From Coraliomargarita sp965656715 (lineage in GTDB: Bacteria > Verrucomicrobiota > Verrucomicrobiia > Opitutales > Coraliomargaritaceae), in the NCBI GenBank assembly GCA_965656715.1, contig CBFHLR010000014.1, positions 1-64,000 on the forward strand: a stretch of 64,000 nt of DNA. Reading direction: 5' to 3'. Numbering within the stretch: the first letter of the stretch is position 1; every line of letters begins with the position of its first letter. Under the pieces are notes generated by a model. It was not told where the DNA came from, searched no databases, and saw only the letters and a list, made by a program, of their open reading frames with translations. Both the position numbers and the translations under genes were made by a program. Shown here piece by piece: positions 27,001 through 29,662 of the stretch.

Positions 27001-28424
27001 TAGGCACCCTGGATGCGGCGATTACATCGGTTGGTTCGGCTTACCTGAATCTGATTGGCACCACTGCAATCGATCGCTTGGAGCTTCAAGCTGCTGGTAG
27101 CCTGTTCCTGACACAGTTGACCGGAGATCTCTCCATCGATGGTGCTGTTTCGCTTACAGATGGCCAGGCGACGCTCTCCACTCGTGGAGCGCTGAGTGTG
27201 AACGCAGACATGGATGCAAGCGATTACCTCCGTTTGGTCGGAGACTCGATTGATGTGAACGCAGCAGCGCTGACTGTTAGCGACGGTGATTTGGATATCC
27301 GTGCACGTGGTGCGGTGAACTTCGATGCAAGCAGCTCTGCGCAGGCAGACTCGATCTTCGTGACCGCTGGCACGACCTTGACGGTGAGTGATTTTGATGC
27401 CGCTGATCAACTTGACCTGCGTGCTCGTGGCAACATTACCCGTTCCGGTGGTGAGCTTACCGCAAGCGGACTGAAGCTTTACAGCCAGAATGGTCAAATC
27501 GGCGCTTCTGAGAACGATCCGATCCTGACCGATGTGGATCGTCTGGACGTGCTCTCAGGCGGCAAGGTCTTCATCTCTGAGGCCGATGGTGTTGAGTTTG
27601 GCCGCACCGGTCTTGGCACGAACTCAGGTAATAATGAAACCGTGACGCTGAACGTTGGCACTGGCACGATCAGTTCGGTCGACGGTTCGACTGAATTTGC
27701 CGGTCAAGGCACCTTGCTGATCGAATCCACCGGAGATGTGACATTGGCAACAGGCATTAGCGCGACCAATGGTAATATCGCAATCGTGACCAACACGCTG
27801 GCAGACGGCACCGCAGCGGAGAACATCCTGCTGGAAGCGGTCAATGGTCGAGTCAGCATCACCGCGACTGCCGGAGTGGGTGGCGCAGGTGTCTCCGACA
27901 TTGAAATCGCTGCGGACGAAATTACGACCACGACGGCAACCGGTAGCATCATCCTCGAACTGCGTGGCACTACCCGTGTTGTGGACGCAGGTGTGACGAT
28001 TGGTAGCGGTAGTGGAGATTTGGTCCTGAATACGACTTCCGGTTCGTTGATCGTCGATGCGATCATTGAGCACGGCGGCTCCGGAGCGCTGGATCTGGAT
28101 GTTTTAGGTGGCAGCCTGAGCATGACTCAGAGCGGACGTATCTTGGCCAATAGCGGCTCAATGAATGTCTTGGTCAACGGTAACATCTCACTGTCTCAGA
28201 TCCGCTCAAGTAGTGGCAGCCTCCGCATCGAAAGCTTGAATGGATCGATCCGTAAGATTGCCGGCTTCGGCCAGCCAAACATCGTGTCCTCTGTGGCTGC
28301 TCAAGTCTTCGTCGACACCATCGCTGAATTTAATGTCGACTCCAACCTGGTCCGCGTGAATGGCTTCAACGTCTTCCGTAGTATTGACGAGAGCGTGATC
28401 ACCATCGTCCTGAACTTTAGCTAG
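3..28424 (+). CDS. Giant multi-repeat exported/surface protein (5'-truncated by window)
   Basis: The frame is open from the first complete codon (position 3) to a TAG at 28422-28424, giving at least 9,473 codons. A GTG at 60 could serve as a start, but the upstream codons continue the protein, so the real N terminus lies outside the window. The product is a mosaic: about 90-residue units (60-1260), tandem 155-residue units (1380-3480), beta-sandwich-like modules (4760-5480, 7700-9430), seven larger modules with Asp-rich calcium loops (11340-16620), lipocalin- or barrel-like beta repeats (16620-20000), an RTX block (20231-20516) and a filamentous-haemagglutinin-like tail to the stop. It is rich in Asp, Gly, Ser, Thr and Val; I noticed no cysteine on reading. 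This fits a Ca2+-stabilised, exported, surface-attached fibre or adhesin. No anchor, autotransporter barrel or PEP-CTERM tail is visible at the C terminus, so the export route is unknown. Architecture is clear; function is inference. Confidence 0.9.
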   Translation, partial: EIPRTTIPDVNVSVVESSAVSAFVGEVQSVVFITPYKATGTYTLSIGSSKASATFAGSMTLTNESRLKTALASILNTSESNIGVKFDSDFRGAHKYDITFNGALKGQNIGTLKYELADSDLKYGDIYVLQGTEGSAATSEVQTVTLSSSATGSFTLSLSYNGETYTTASLAFDATTSEVDTALTAALSEIADVDLAVTGNAGAWVIEFGGSLTGVDLPALSVVATPDAVAPNGEFTIKLGAATTSSITYSNDTAALAASIQSALEALSVIGAGNVTVEFDAATSNANLLNFTVKFINERASENIDPFTTVFGDLNNATVAPYLVVDGKAAVAEKQGVNFERNGAEGSFTLTLNHGGEVYTTTALAFDAELADVQAAIDAAFDVADADIDVEFWNGANLEISFGGALAGVDIADLVVATTTTVEDATIVQTQNGVTNIEPAQDAETLVVDYATTPIDVLVGTGGTTMTLTMDGADGELLKATGDFNLGFYDVFSLSGSFGIEFSTESLILSDGNPVTVDLLTIGGTVDDAFFGLNGGTDDAIGLELGGLEFALAVMTDQSDSTREWVALEASAASSEFVGVPGLTLSSTLFNVQINSEAMDGTLVDFAQMPLAVAIGTDKELTLSMDGSRGELLQASGQIEISLYDFFSVSGNFAFAAESADLKFEDSSSVSVDLLTLGASDVDAFVGINGGTDDAIGLQLEDAEFALALMTDKSDTSRSWTALKAGAGTVEFVGLDGVELSADTLAIEINNAASDDSLIDFSKQNLSMSTGPPGSEILFDMDAAEGELLRASGQWNLDLYDFFSVSGAFGFTISSGSVTLNDTSTVDVDQILLGASNVDAFVGVNGNSDDAVGFELVNAGFALALLTDQNDASRAWASLQATADSASFSGIDDLTLSAGSMKVLINGAANDGTVVDYKETDLTVVTGPAASVTFDMDGSKGELIAAETSVDIDLFGFFTLSGSVAFEASSTTIDLSDGTTVEVDVLTIGGSNLSAFVGSDAGTASALGMSLSGVDFGLAFLTDQNNAARTWLTLQASVGSASFIGVSDVTIAVTTLDVFINDFASDSTLVDYSTNKLEVNTGNSSSIEFDIDGKEGRLLAASGSLEVTVLGYTLSGDFSFEQSTATDGTKTTILSAANVTIPGFAGEGSGGSPININQAGGLFIITEDGMAGVLGFVADSDFGLFSAGANVKLEINNTGKAFDVSGAYGAVQLDAGEYTRLVLEDLSVSLPGVDISGDFSFSSDNSGSGAKVIVGNDVSVFVGDNVSSDRVGLELLNGTAVFISNGGKLAGYVTGEVTLLGVDGLEVTSTMTFRINELTGAVSDSFTLGGETIQIQFGANEVAKNGTSFIQFAAEDVRINVADVVEVSGDVAFTRTDNQFLVGGKDISVFVGDGPLTLADGTRNPDAIGFLVSDIELAMVVYTDAAGKYAVTGNGAPSFVGLGDGLAFPDEVDLSIGFALNRTGAALDLVIPAGAESVELKFVDGDPTLAITGAVTFGYEGVFEISGQMQVRPKANGEIDIQITTASLDIFIDDEVAFGIEGNASFKIHPVTGFNLKDFNFNEVTIFGKDLALPTIPVLPSSPLTADLASPFDGEAILAAELNAQGFIDITFNDVNGLGLKPISLNGDEFKIYQGGVDVTGGLGFSAPVLISGTTYRYTFTGSFVADKQYEVKFVAGAWEDAGGAKSIEEYEHFRVVSAIDSDVAIAPDAHFKSLTSDVVLDPMRLNAQGYLDIVFNGPSGSLSGINGDEFTLTGTALGDAKLSSRAPVNLGNDTYRFYLEDKDTTNAVDLFVDGSLQIKFIAGTYTFAGVSNLAATESFTFDTSKSSTATSPDDSTINIGPLSVKGPSIGLGDLSFDNGTLVIGIILRAEMAGLSFGSAQGTSGVTAKVETLTIGFDLGIGLSGGFSISPTGAFSVSAGTLEIDVPNAVKVEASNLTISYDPKGADDQELLSVDTVKVTFPAVGVTGSLSPIMVEDELVPGLVVRANGFALGQGEIAWGVDDPTRTISVGGVIELDDVRIGVTNLDVTFGQSVDFDGSIYFASGGAKLKLGSAFNATIVDRDSADDKNPDGSANTEALRAALLFENGKAQGLKFEADTLKLSFGASGFLVIGAQDFILDTTATGDDALVSFGAVSADVNISGFALGGEARNFYITANGKFKAGRVDDPNADFTVILNIGGADGSAFKWPDFLPIRITKIGLQFDDIENDPGDFKILLSASVTSIKGIPGVQVSGAIDGIVIDPGLLAQGKFPIIDIAGIGVSVSGNMFGGEVSGALIGGILKVNNDGAGGYSVVDAFDNSTEVTDRILFFGVEGGLTIAGTGGFTIRFALSELGPLGVFVNVEIPGGIMLDPVYTKISINDFSAGVEFFKSLPSISEPEELRNPEFQIDGSMTADQWLTSVKGQVFNQYVAIQSNPNMAGFFAAFTQPMIIKGSAKIYTQYTSQFVFNGQVDVVLSTDGKVLIKGKLNFFGDTVSTSASLYLDMSAIAQGRADVFFLADLPDQLPVFTVFGKMNIGIVNSEGETVNIPVVNLAEVGSLQEAIASVVRPVGTEDSDLGSLNLNLQDGSYYVDIVYSAAAGHRIDYQSILDAQDEFTAQLLGVDGSLLNLTFDSSPLAIETVITANGTVVENVVIAGPTELANKGINRFRYKITNTNFKWVAGQLNLSFIDGGWTQIKTADNSADNIEASTVVAQIEGSSAQLSNPIGNGTIGLVDINARKYIDITFAPSTTVGATIDFTSAPSLTLTGAGVGTAALDGAATDLGNGVFRYAFTGEFVVGDVLIEIAADAFQDSAGVGNQVQKMIFGVTGSEGTADIEETAVVGMGTLGSRGYIDVVFTPATGAEIDLDTLNDGLAELKLTMSDGTLLSLSLDPTQPGDLAGTDTYRYSFTGKLVAGIATLEFVAGSFADTDGVANLGRVVTFDIDQPTAALSNLGSNASFKEDEINESDSALYDGSGDRYFEFQLSTGVNGADIDISSVDIEDLIVTGAITTRVYFGALSANATSNTLTIEAHGYEQGDAVVLVQLVGASLNSLQSGARYTVKVIDENTIQLIDGMNATVALDELAASTAAFRLDQTVRTIPDIKILEVTYDEATDRFRFYYGRKIELDSSAEELSLYFKMAEGAFADTEGNTSAAFFDTITVVKPGVELFFNLEGGYRLNSLGLDDDPVLEVRGGVRFEVAIINEPDGTKGARFELAFNGTLKVIGLGNLGSAAGILVYDAVSPAGVDPEAVTVGELFSDLGLPDTLDDSIANLAMPKIWGVMTYQSNLAFLQNLGIDAETSSTFQINTTRVDKIETLKLEGVPGDIIENEDGSLASIAFLEAYGIDLSAGSLAGDVQAMFAAAGIMLSEDIEIFTLISDNLWRVEDNTTGDQYFLERSNITDLEDIAADEQVVLNLRGEEQTYTIAAKGLLIAGYARFKLGFGPDAEDKLIVTQGAFAIQVAVADMQFFVNGEMMIGKPDAPLFQLRAQTLFIATGDGFAGRFFVGASIDLPGSRIAGAIEVNFNTTFKEYVYQVPSFIRNAVSVDSITITAGPPQSDGSVADPSLYFGIKVIGVFDVLGVYELEGEFEFYLQTDAFTVDVDASLDFGLGAVAAKGILNLDAEGVYGSLEISADADVALLGTDLFRFTGNMRLEVNGTSTAKTIKVFDLDSEGNLQFEVDDSVKLKDDTIAAQTFRVQIMGHLYVIEIIDFSGSFSLSLSEDGITIGVAADVNILDIIKFRFDESISIAKIGIPALVVNESVNVNFDLDGLIETDATFTLKLNTGFEAASGVDAQSFSIAAAGQISLMDFIHLKGNFEFKLGDKTRVNVKTGLPALLGETLGPIFSPFLDAIAALDGSSVSNDLSTISNLEVNVISFGASDVKAFIGVGDVDMDVALNEQSLFGFALEDFEIGMALFTSAKVPFLPPMISAYAKATDFAFLGGGNMMDISVDEIEIYMNSGYNWPADPLVVFPPTVDFASSFPAEVDNRTSQDDPVLVSDDLNGNGMIDPAGYPLATGGTPVYLAMEGNNRVGISMSGATIRLLDFIHLHGNFAFELGALQKITFNTGIPSDLGNALGSIGADDLLDTLVNGLGYSVGDNFSTFSGVEYMSMTLGGSDISGFIGFGTPDFSKPFTEQDDLVGFGLDDLDFGMSVFVNNIPLLITGSAWDAITVGLKASLPIFYTLKMNVGSIGTYGMGDLFTVNLQDVSVELNVGTPFLLGAVAGASATGGAAFSPSSLTNLPSLDFVKTFGEDVNGNGLIDALFTEDTNDNGELDDGEDIDGDGILDTKEDANGDGVLTQGLEIETGGDPVLLDYDKMVIRLSVGRGQISLFDFIHLQGSFAFDLGAVMRVDVATGFPANIPGVPSTLPNQEVDVLTLGASNVNAFIGLNGPYYTDLNGNGIFGEEGITVEGKEVDEINEGALGFSVKNMTIGFAMMRLKAATLLPGGLDSFAPIFYAAKATVDEAAFVGSDIFDISLSGITLKLNSATPWPGGVGTPVINFKDTPLFAAEEGSGTEGAWVAADDDRDGDGKQDPVGLEIFTGDSSNPIYLDFDGNERIAVEVADVKLQLSQFVYLSGSMAFEYGPTYIVDVATGVPSNLNDLSGFSTVSGLITDGFNAVSGALEGDDAVTVSRDLSKISNLEVGSMTIGASNLTAFIGVRDDTNDDGEITVEDTIDANAVGLLLEKVDIGLALFSPTLKNGALAAAFGWLPDFYAGKATAETVSLRGFGDSFSLVATDISIFLNGGTEWFGMVGPPVIDFVSSFPAEASDSSELGYDDADNDGKQDPVGFEVNTGNPDKPVYLDFDGNFRIGVILGSAEFKLFDFVHLKGAFAFEMGPTTKIDMFTGISANLADTFPGVESKIDDVEFATMTIGASDVQAWVGLNGSYFGEGDAPDDAIGLYINDLDFGLGIFTPTLFDLVPGGVSAPKFIGMKATAATASLVGMDGVISATLKGIEVSVNSSDVGVLGVKPTLDFASSFPKEGDGDGSAVDTDAEKKLDLDSDGKLDPVGFEVRTGGAGSTPVYLDFSGELLRVSVDDAFLQVSEFAYLRGGFTLEKGPTYLVDVDPGFIGDFITGIDGIDGSAGDGVIKDLEVETLTIGASNVQAFVGLGGPYYLDLDGDGVYGELGITDPDDATKTVDELNLDALGLALSNVDFAMVMMTPTVLSNFAPEGSDAYVPRFYALSIDAGGAAFVGADDILTLGGKDISVSFNGSSIALPGAAGLLLETPHVNFKTSFPITTGDDANLTAGLKVKAGDETINIDFDKDIIQAKVGLAKGVLGGSTAGVAIAGSFAFTKAGQREVTLTDGSKLSVNTLTIGAENVYAFVGFDAVTGLGSLADDTIDSSDLVDDDSLGFLLQDVDFGIALFTSLTLDNVAVFGAAKASVGSLGLYNMTGVTASATNVELAVNLGVSSGSGVTGIDFLASFPTEDIDGDGVLDVSLSEDVDGDGRLDVAEDLNGNGIIDTFSEDLNGNGILDEGEDLNGNETLDIALSEDRDGDGKLDVAEDLNSNGVIDSVSEDKNGNENLDGAGYHVETGGTPVTLDFDDILIRIQGTITFALAFGADPTATPPVAGTEVFGISGDVSIELTSTYLQVFANGTAYVGAKDNSYFSFDATGYLLLDATQGVAVLLDVGLKTGLPEDLGLAFDASFKLTLNTTKKDISYLLPDTFAPVNGSQTLTIAKAPNGETVGEAYLKVVISGKLTILDALVIEGQFNFVVSESGISLSVNGAMDFTVADTTILSFTATGSIAIDSAGVVGYLSLTLAGGLPAGAGFSLSGQFQAEFNTKATNAVVSRYTLNADGTPILVDGDFVRNEVAINAETARIFLGGSLTVAGQSIEGGVTLTASSTEVSVNVDGRVQFMGVTLTVSGNGLLQISPKLGLALDVEMTASGGLSFTGVNLSITGAFSLQINTLGTAVTQIGTQTVNLPAGPYFRIGVANGTIALTVAGATGSLTVTEAYLEITSNGFTAALVGVGVSIGGETKAGGSGFLQVTSDGVAISATFGASADGDIAGLPVGLEADVSIALEVNTTNTEVTFGSGGQTVQLEAGPYFRFGALGTLKFQVAGVTIFEINGSFTTSASANGFELSVDGFINLGGLGSRSVSGEISIIDTPGPGESAGAFGSLQLTQGTGPAAAGIGFTFNALFQLEFNFTNADQTIQRYKVDANGDVVTGETVDYTIVKQSVRVFAAGNLNVMDLVTLRGKFELIFSGGNLEVTADAYTDILGAKFAVSGGLGIYSGANGGVAGYLTMSIDTGALSTSTFALTASFSLGLNSTSLERTLNSTTLKAQTAYVYASGSLSLLSTLTIVGNFTVTISSDGLELDASGTMSLAPLGSVNVSGQLSVSTAGIVGSLSVTTGANLGITGVSFTGSFLFAINTTGTAATVKVLNVDDQDGTVLGQKNMSLAAGTLLVSFGGELKVSGFGIKGSALMTVSTSKFTIVFDASLDLSLLGRLTVEGGAEIGRADGGYFAMYLDLGADVLSVGTLSIDANFVLKLNSKDEDVTFGTGASAKIVTKETFEVGVSGDVDIWVFEVGVTASILYTSGKFRMNFSGNLNFFNVATMNVSGYVQSDGRFQVSGRVGLGFDFGPLGFSSSLWLSLGHDGFAGSASGRLSFELGMPWPIPDIDFTLAGFSTSFNFNIARGEINIRASVDVGPFSVNASTTWSFGAPPVLATKIGDVLRINVGVDAVHRGPRYTTDNAESFTITQGSSATTFVVSGLGSTQTYTGINSILVNDAGNGDDYLMFAGVNKPMTITGGVGNDTIIVTGSGAANINGGSGNDNIIGGSGADTLRGGSGNDTINGGDGNDTIYGESGNDTLVGGAGDDMLDGGANDDNMVGGSGDDRFVFIGNFGKDTAQERTPGDTSAPRNDTGDVFDFSAITSAITFNLGAGNKNTITTGANQLTDSSFEIEIFIGGTAADTYNVTKTGTNPVTLRGKAGSEEYNVTFGSINGSVTIDDQDSSADSDFLNVVATDATKLTVSNDNKITHGSEVINFNAHYDNVDRLHITSLASLVEFIGSGAEIFDLKKDLLVNANAITWAGLVHAGEINFDSATGMVVDHELRTRLNGNITLDVATGNIQVNEGITIASDNGAIGNGNGTVTLNALAGSILTDGDGWILDAGVFDVNLDWALSGAFFNADSIDFSNAEINVAGAQPIDELLYMKNGDVLRNGNGAFIQADQGQLILNAKTQIGATYSNFKVSPLSIFTDVVNITFNVTDKGPVFILELDDVQTSSTNSVGETNVVNLTGIQETGHVIEGASQQILLSGDQLEILQRITTTEDIVIITTDPTLPIIIASSTSNLAAIAEANNALILTQSELNNLLTTDRVVVGSQELRNIVFVGDHTGNTVTLPGPTTLIQGDEVKIISPVIAKELVIYGDGSTVTVSADITQAASIFILDSLEIDGDRTLNSSAGITFTGPGTVDGNGTGVADSLTLIAGGSVRIVGEIGGSDPLQNLSVDSDGNVTFESDVTLDGNLTITDADVLTFKGGVTISGNLDLSGVDRVIFEGPVNVTGTVTITASTAVHFQSTVTTGNLVSVTAPTVTADLAFQSGGTYTVSATERISHGGSLTVTSGNLDADATTDLTFSGPVWVAGSAQVQSAEITFNSSTHVGGDYGATTTGRLLQSGIFSVGGNLLVGADVSATFQNTATVTGTASITSGEVEFGAAATFGDTYSVEATTLLHRGTLSVSSNDLDVSASISAVFNGAVNISRDVLAESAEVIFSTALVVGRDYSVVASTRVINGGQVLVGNNIDLIADEVDFTGGTESVSAPGVLTILPYSDDLTIKIGTAATGDLSTLDLIDRDINALKDGFDHIVIGRRTGDAGTVQIDETLVQDDLAVFGEFISVIGDFNVDGDVRLEAIENVDEAENSVVFVGEYIIPSVLELNGKLTATGNISVIAHDSVVQNTGGHIITDTDDKTVDILASNGSITMAGTATIFTQGGNIRMRAAGNIAIGKLDSRESADRTGDVLTNQGTWGSISLLSDGGAIYDLENLDATIDVFAKALRIEALSTVGVDGASAALRLEGEVATLAVQSAGLLFSEATGLTIDTVAPVAVNRVGQDTTLSTVTNPADLSDLQTSLDGSIDLSVVAGDLIVNDGSAPTNGIGINANGSGLVRVTLSAGELILNSDVLSGSGDIILTASAITQNNGGDVITGGVGSATLTATLTDITMNDVSTVETESGAITLSAFENVKLNSLLSVSGAVSVTAGSGLSVVGSIIDNSSAEGPNVLTSGALSLKAETGIGAVGAADLDTSVGSVSIVNALTGDVVLTEVNGVTLTGVNVADGSVSITVTNGALTNDAALTVTTGHIRIDVQNGAFFSNAAIGTQDGLIDIMVSGAFSLNAALATEGLNDTIRILADALFMDALAGVLSNAGDIVIDATNNIVVSRVDARSTADRAADQLNGQADWGSIALRSQSGSIFDGNGVAVDLYAQTLLFSAVNGLVGSASDHIETEVIALSGSSLSGLFVNEQNTLTVDPTSATAMTLDALLVISAPVTLASAAMLTTGVNGPIVVTAGSGNITTNGVVSANGSGNILIDAVAGNVTANADILSGTGHITIKGFNKVEFTANVDVQTGTPGTISIDAETGTLTMSGSANVTATGSSARLNAALDAIIGNVTATNVSILSGEDIVNAAGSTKNVTAANLRLIATGSIGVAARHITTNIDTVSALASTGSIFITEDNGATVTDVTVSVTDFNSDATTTVVTDAAQSDLSTGNNGDIVLVATLGDITLNDGSDADGIAVTASGSDILLDAVAGNITGNADVLSNTGHVTLSAEGNIEFTAGADVVTGGLGSIELNAATGMITLSVTSNQTAESGDVRFYAAGMITLGGVVTTDGSVSLISTGASILDGDADTGLDIDAAGLRVSAIGFGLVANAIETQVDQFAASVSTGGIYLVNTGALIVGTVATSIERVGADVTLSSVIDSALIGAVATTGPIVITTSGDLTLETVVTLSDADLTSTSGSILDGGDSLSDAVVAGTLTLSAFSGLGETGSGNLDLDVGTLDAAITSVGSAYLNLIGTTAIDRLELQAAGSLFLTQLTGDLSIDGAVSLTDGQATLSTRGALSVNADMDASDYLRLVGDSIDVNAAALTVSDGDLDIRARGAVNFDASSSAQADSIFVTAGTTLTVSDFDAADQLDLRARGNITRSGGELTASGLKLYSQNGQIGASENDPILTDVDRLDVLSGGKVFISEADGVEFGRTGLGTNSGNNETVTLNVGTGTISSVDGSTEFAGQGTLLIESTGDVTLATGISATNGNIAIVTNTLADGTAAENILLEAVNGRVSITATAGVGGAGVSDIEIAADEITTTTATGSIILELRGTTRVVDAGVTIGSGSGDLVLNTTSGSLIVDAIIEHGGSGALDLDVLGGSLSMTQSGRILANSGSMNVLVNGNISLSQIRSSSGSLRIESLNGSIRKIAGFGQPNIVSSVAAQVFVDTIAEFNVDSNLVRVNGFNVFRSIDESVITIVLNFS
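60..1260 (+). repeat. Four ~90-residue repeats (VQ-x-AL type) in the giant protein
   Basis: Units begin near 78, 420, 690 and 1000. Each reads roughly as 'GsFTLsl.g..ytT..laFda...dVq.AL.aal....di.V....g...isFgGaLaGvdi..L.v'. This resembles a repeat common in giant planctomycetal and verrucomicrobial proteins (core 'VQAALEAL..IGAGNV.VTG....VTF.G.LAG..V..L'), recognised from memory rather than by search. The third unit retains the 'ALEALSVIGAGNVTVEF' core almost exactly. Further copies may lie upstream of the window. Confidence 0.75.
1380..3480 (+). repeat. Tandem ~155-residue repeats in the giant protein
   Basis: The anchor 'MDG..GELL.A.G' recurs near 1410, 1874, 2343, 2808 and 3271, a spacing of about 463-469 bp. 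Each unit continues with 'lydfFsvSG.faf', 'vDlLtiGasnvdAFvG.ngg.ddAiGl.l...eFaLAlmTDqsd.sR.W.aLqa', 'svefvGv..ltls...l.v.iN.a..D.tlvDy'. The units are clearly homologous but diverged at codon level, so they are old duplications. Related but longer versions of the unit reappear at 11340-16620. Confidence 0.85.
12708..12848 (+). repeat. Cluster of four EF-hand/TSP3-like Asp loops
   Basis: Four consecutive loops of the form D-x-[ND]-x-[ND]-G-x-[IL]-[DT] lie between two of the larger modules. The spacing of acidic side chains matches calcium-binding loops of dockerin or thrombospondin type-3 repeats. Calcium binding is inferred from the family resemblance. Confidence 0.75.
16248..16544 (+). repeat. 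Cluster of eight EF-hand/TSP3-like Asp loops
   Basis: Eight loops of the type 'DxDGDGxLD' or 'DLNGNGxxD' are joined by short linkers alternating between 'vsLSE'-like and 'VAE' or 'EGE'. This is the densest predicted calcium site in the window. It sits at the boundary between the large modules and the following beta-repeat region. A stiff Ca2+-dependent stalk is a plausible role. Confidence 0.8.
20231..20516 (+). repeat. RTX (haemolysin-type Ca2+-binding) nonapeptide block
   Basis: Nine copies of GGxGxDxLx-type nonapeptides are visible (for example GGSGNDTIN, GGDGNDTIY, VGGAGDDML, VGGSGDDRF), ending in 'FVFIGNFGKD'. Such repeats fold as a calcium beta-roll and usually mark type I secreted proteins. 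Here the block is internal, about 2,630 codons before the stop, which is unusual for a type I secretion substrate. Confidence 0.95.
21900..28400 (+). repeat. Filamentous-haemagglutinin-like beta-helix tail with ~1.3 kb super-repeats
   Basis: Short beta-strand repeats such as 'Gnl.i.g.v.i.a..v.f....v.g' run to the stop. Larger units are visible: 'ADRtgDvLtnQgtWGSIsL.S..GsI.D' near 23871 recurs near 25173 (about 1,302 bp apart). Blocks of the type 'NG.g.n..D.lsG.G.i.l.a' recur near 24290, 25555 and 26210. A degenerate third copy of the larger unit lies near 26480. This pattern is typical of right-handed beta-helix adhesins. Confidence 0.75.
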
Positions 28425-28442
28425 AAACAACCGCCTACCAAC

Positions 28443-29603
28443 ATGTTCGCTTCTCATTATCGATTGCTACTGACCAGCCTCTGCTTGATTGCTGGATCGC
28501 TTGGCGTGTCGAATGCACAAGGGGTGTCGACCTTGGCGGGGGAGTATCGTTCGATTGCAATCAGTGGTGATCGGCTGATCGGTTTGGACTCCAGTGGCTT
28601 GGAGCTACTGACTTCCGATGATGATGGGCAGAGCTTCCAGTCTCGCGAGAGTTTGAGTGATCTCTTCCATGAGGTGGCTGCGTTGGGCACGACTGCCGCT
28701 GTTGTCGGTATCGATGGTTTGATATTGCGCTCCACCAACTCCGGCTCGAACTGGAGTAGCGCGTCCGCACCGTCTCTCGCAGGTGGGCTGTATGGCGTTG
28801 CTGCACGGCTTGATGGCGTGAATGCCAACAAGTGGCTGGCGGTCGGAGATGATGACTTTGATGGCTCCATTTACCGTAGCACTGATAATGCTGCGACGTG
28901 GACTGAGGTCGAAGTGCTCACTGATATTTTGTTACGCGATGTAGTGTGGACTGGCACTCGCTGGTTGGTCTGTGGTCGTGATATCTTCCTGAACGAAGGA
29001 GTCGTTTACTCCTCGACGGATGGGCTGACCTGGTCGGCTTCAACCTTGCCAGTCGGTAGTGCTCCATTGTTGGCGCTTGCGCACAGCGGTGCAGGCGTAG
29101 TGCTTGCAGTTGGCGAGGAGGGGCAATTGCTACGCTCCACTGATGATGGCTTGAGCTTTAGTGATCTGGGAGACGGACTGGTTTCCGGAGACTTGAATGC
29201 AGTCGTTTATTTGGGCGGCACATTTTATGCCGGAGGAGCTGAACGGGCGATCCTTGAAGTCGATGGCGCGGATGCTTCCGTCTTGGTGCCACCTGCGCCA
29301 CAGGCCAGTGAAGTGGACCAACTGATCGTAGTCGATGGATCCGTCCTCGCCGTCGGTGAGTTTGAGGGCGTGTTCGAGCGGACCCTGCCATTTGATTTGA
29401 TCCTGACCGAAGAGGGCACCGAGGATTATCGACTGACCATCACAGAAACGCTGAGCTCGAAAACCTACTTCTTGCAAACATCCTCCAATCTCAAGGACTG
29501 GGACACGGTCGAAGGCACCTCACGCCTCGGTAACGGATCCACCACACACTTTGATGTCTCCATCGATGAACAAAAACGATTCTGGAGAGCTATTGAATTT
29601 TAA
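28443..29603 (+). CDS. Secreted BNR/Asp-box beta-propeller protein
   Basis: This 386-residue protein has an N-terminal signal peptide (hydrophobic run ending near SNAQ, about residue 26). Asp-box-like motifs (S-x-D-x-G-x-x-[FW]) recur: SDDDGQSF, STNSGSNW, STDNAATW, SSTDGLTW, STDDGLSF. This indicates a sialidase/YCF48-type propeller. No sialidase catalytic residues are recognisable, so an enzymatic label is not justified. The last 50 or so residues ('YFLQTSSNLKDWDTVEG' to 'RFWRAIEF') match a C-terminal domain seen on many exported verrucomicrobial and planctomycetal proteins. The gene starts 18 bases after the stop of the giant gene and is probably co-transcribed with it. It may be a binding or assembly partner, but that is inference. 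Confidence 0.8.
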   Translation: MFASHYRLLLTSLCLIAGSLGVSNAQGVSTLAGEYRSIAISGDRLIGLDSSGLELLTSDDDGQSFQSRESLSDLFHEVAALGTTAAVVGIDGLILRSTNSGSNWSSASAPSLAGGLYGVAARLDGVNANKWLAVGDDDFDGSIYRSTDNAATWTEVEVLTDILLRDVVWTGTRWLVCGRDIFLNEGVVYSSTDGLTWSASTLPVGSAPLLALAHSGAGVVLAVGEEGQLLRSTDDGLSFSDLGDGLVSGDLNAVVYLGGTFYAGGAERAILEVDGADASVLVPPAPQASEVDQLIVVDGSVLAVGEFEGVFERTLPFDLILTEEGTEDYRLTITETLSSKTYFLQTSSNLKDWDTVEGTSRLGNGSTTHFDVSIDEQKRFWRAIEF

Positions 29604-29662
29604 AACTTTCCAGTTAGGTTTTTTTGACCTATTATCACAGCGAACTCAAACTAAACAACGTT

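Noticed and set aside
28443..29603. Sialidase function for the Asp-box propeller
   Set aside because: Asp boxes are structural. The catalytic Arg triad, Tyr and Asp of sialidases could not be identified.
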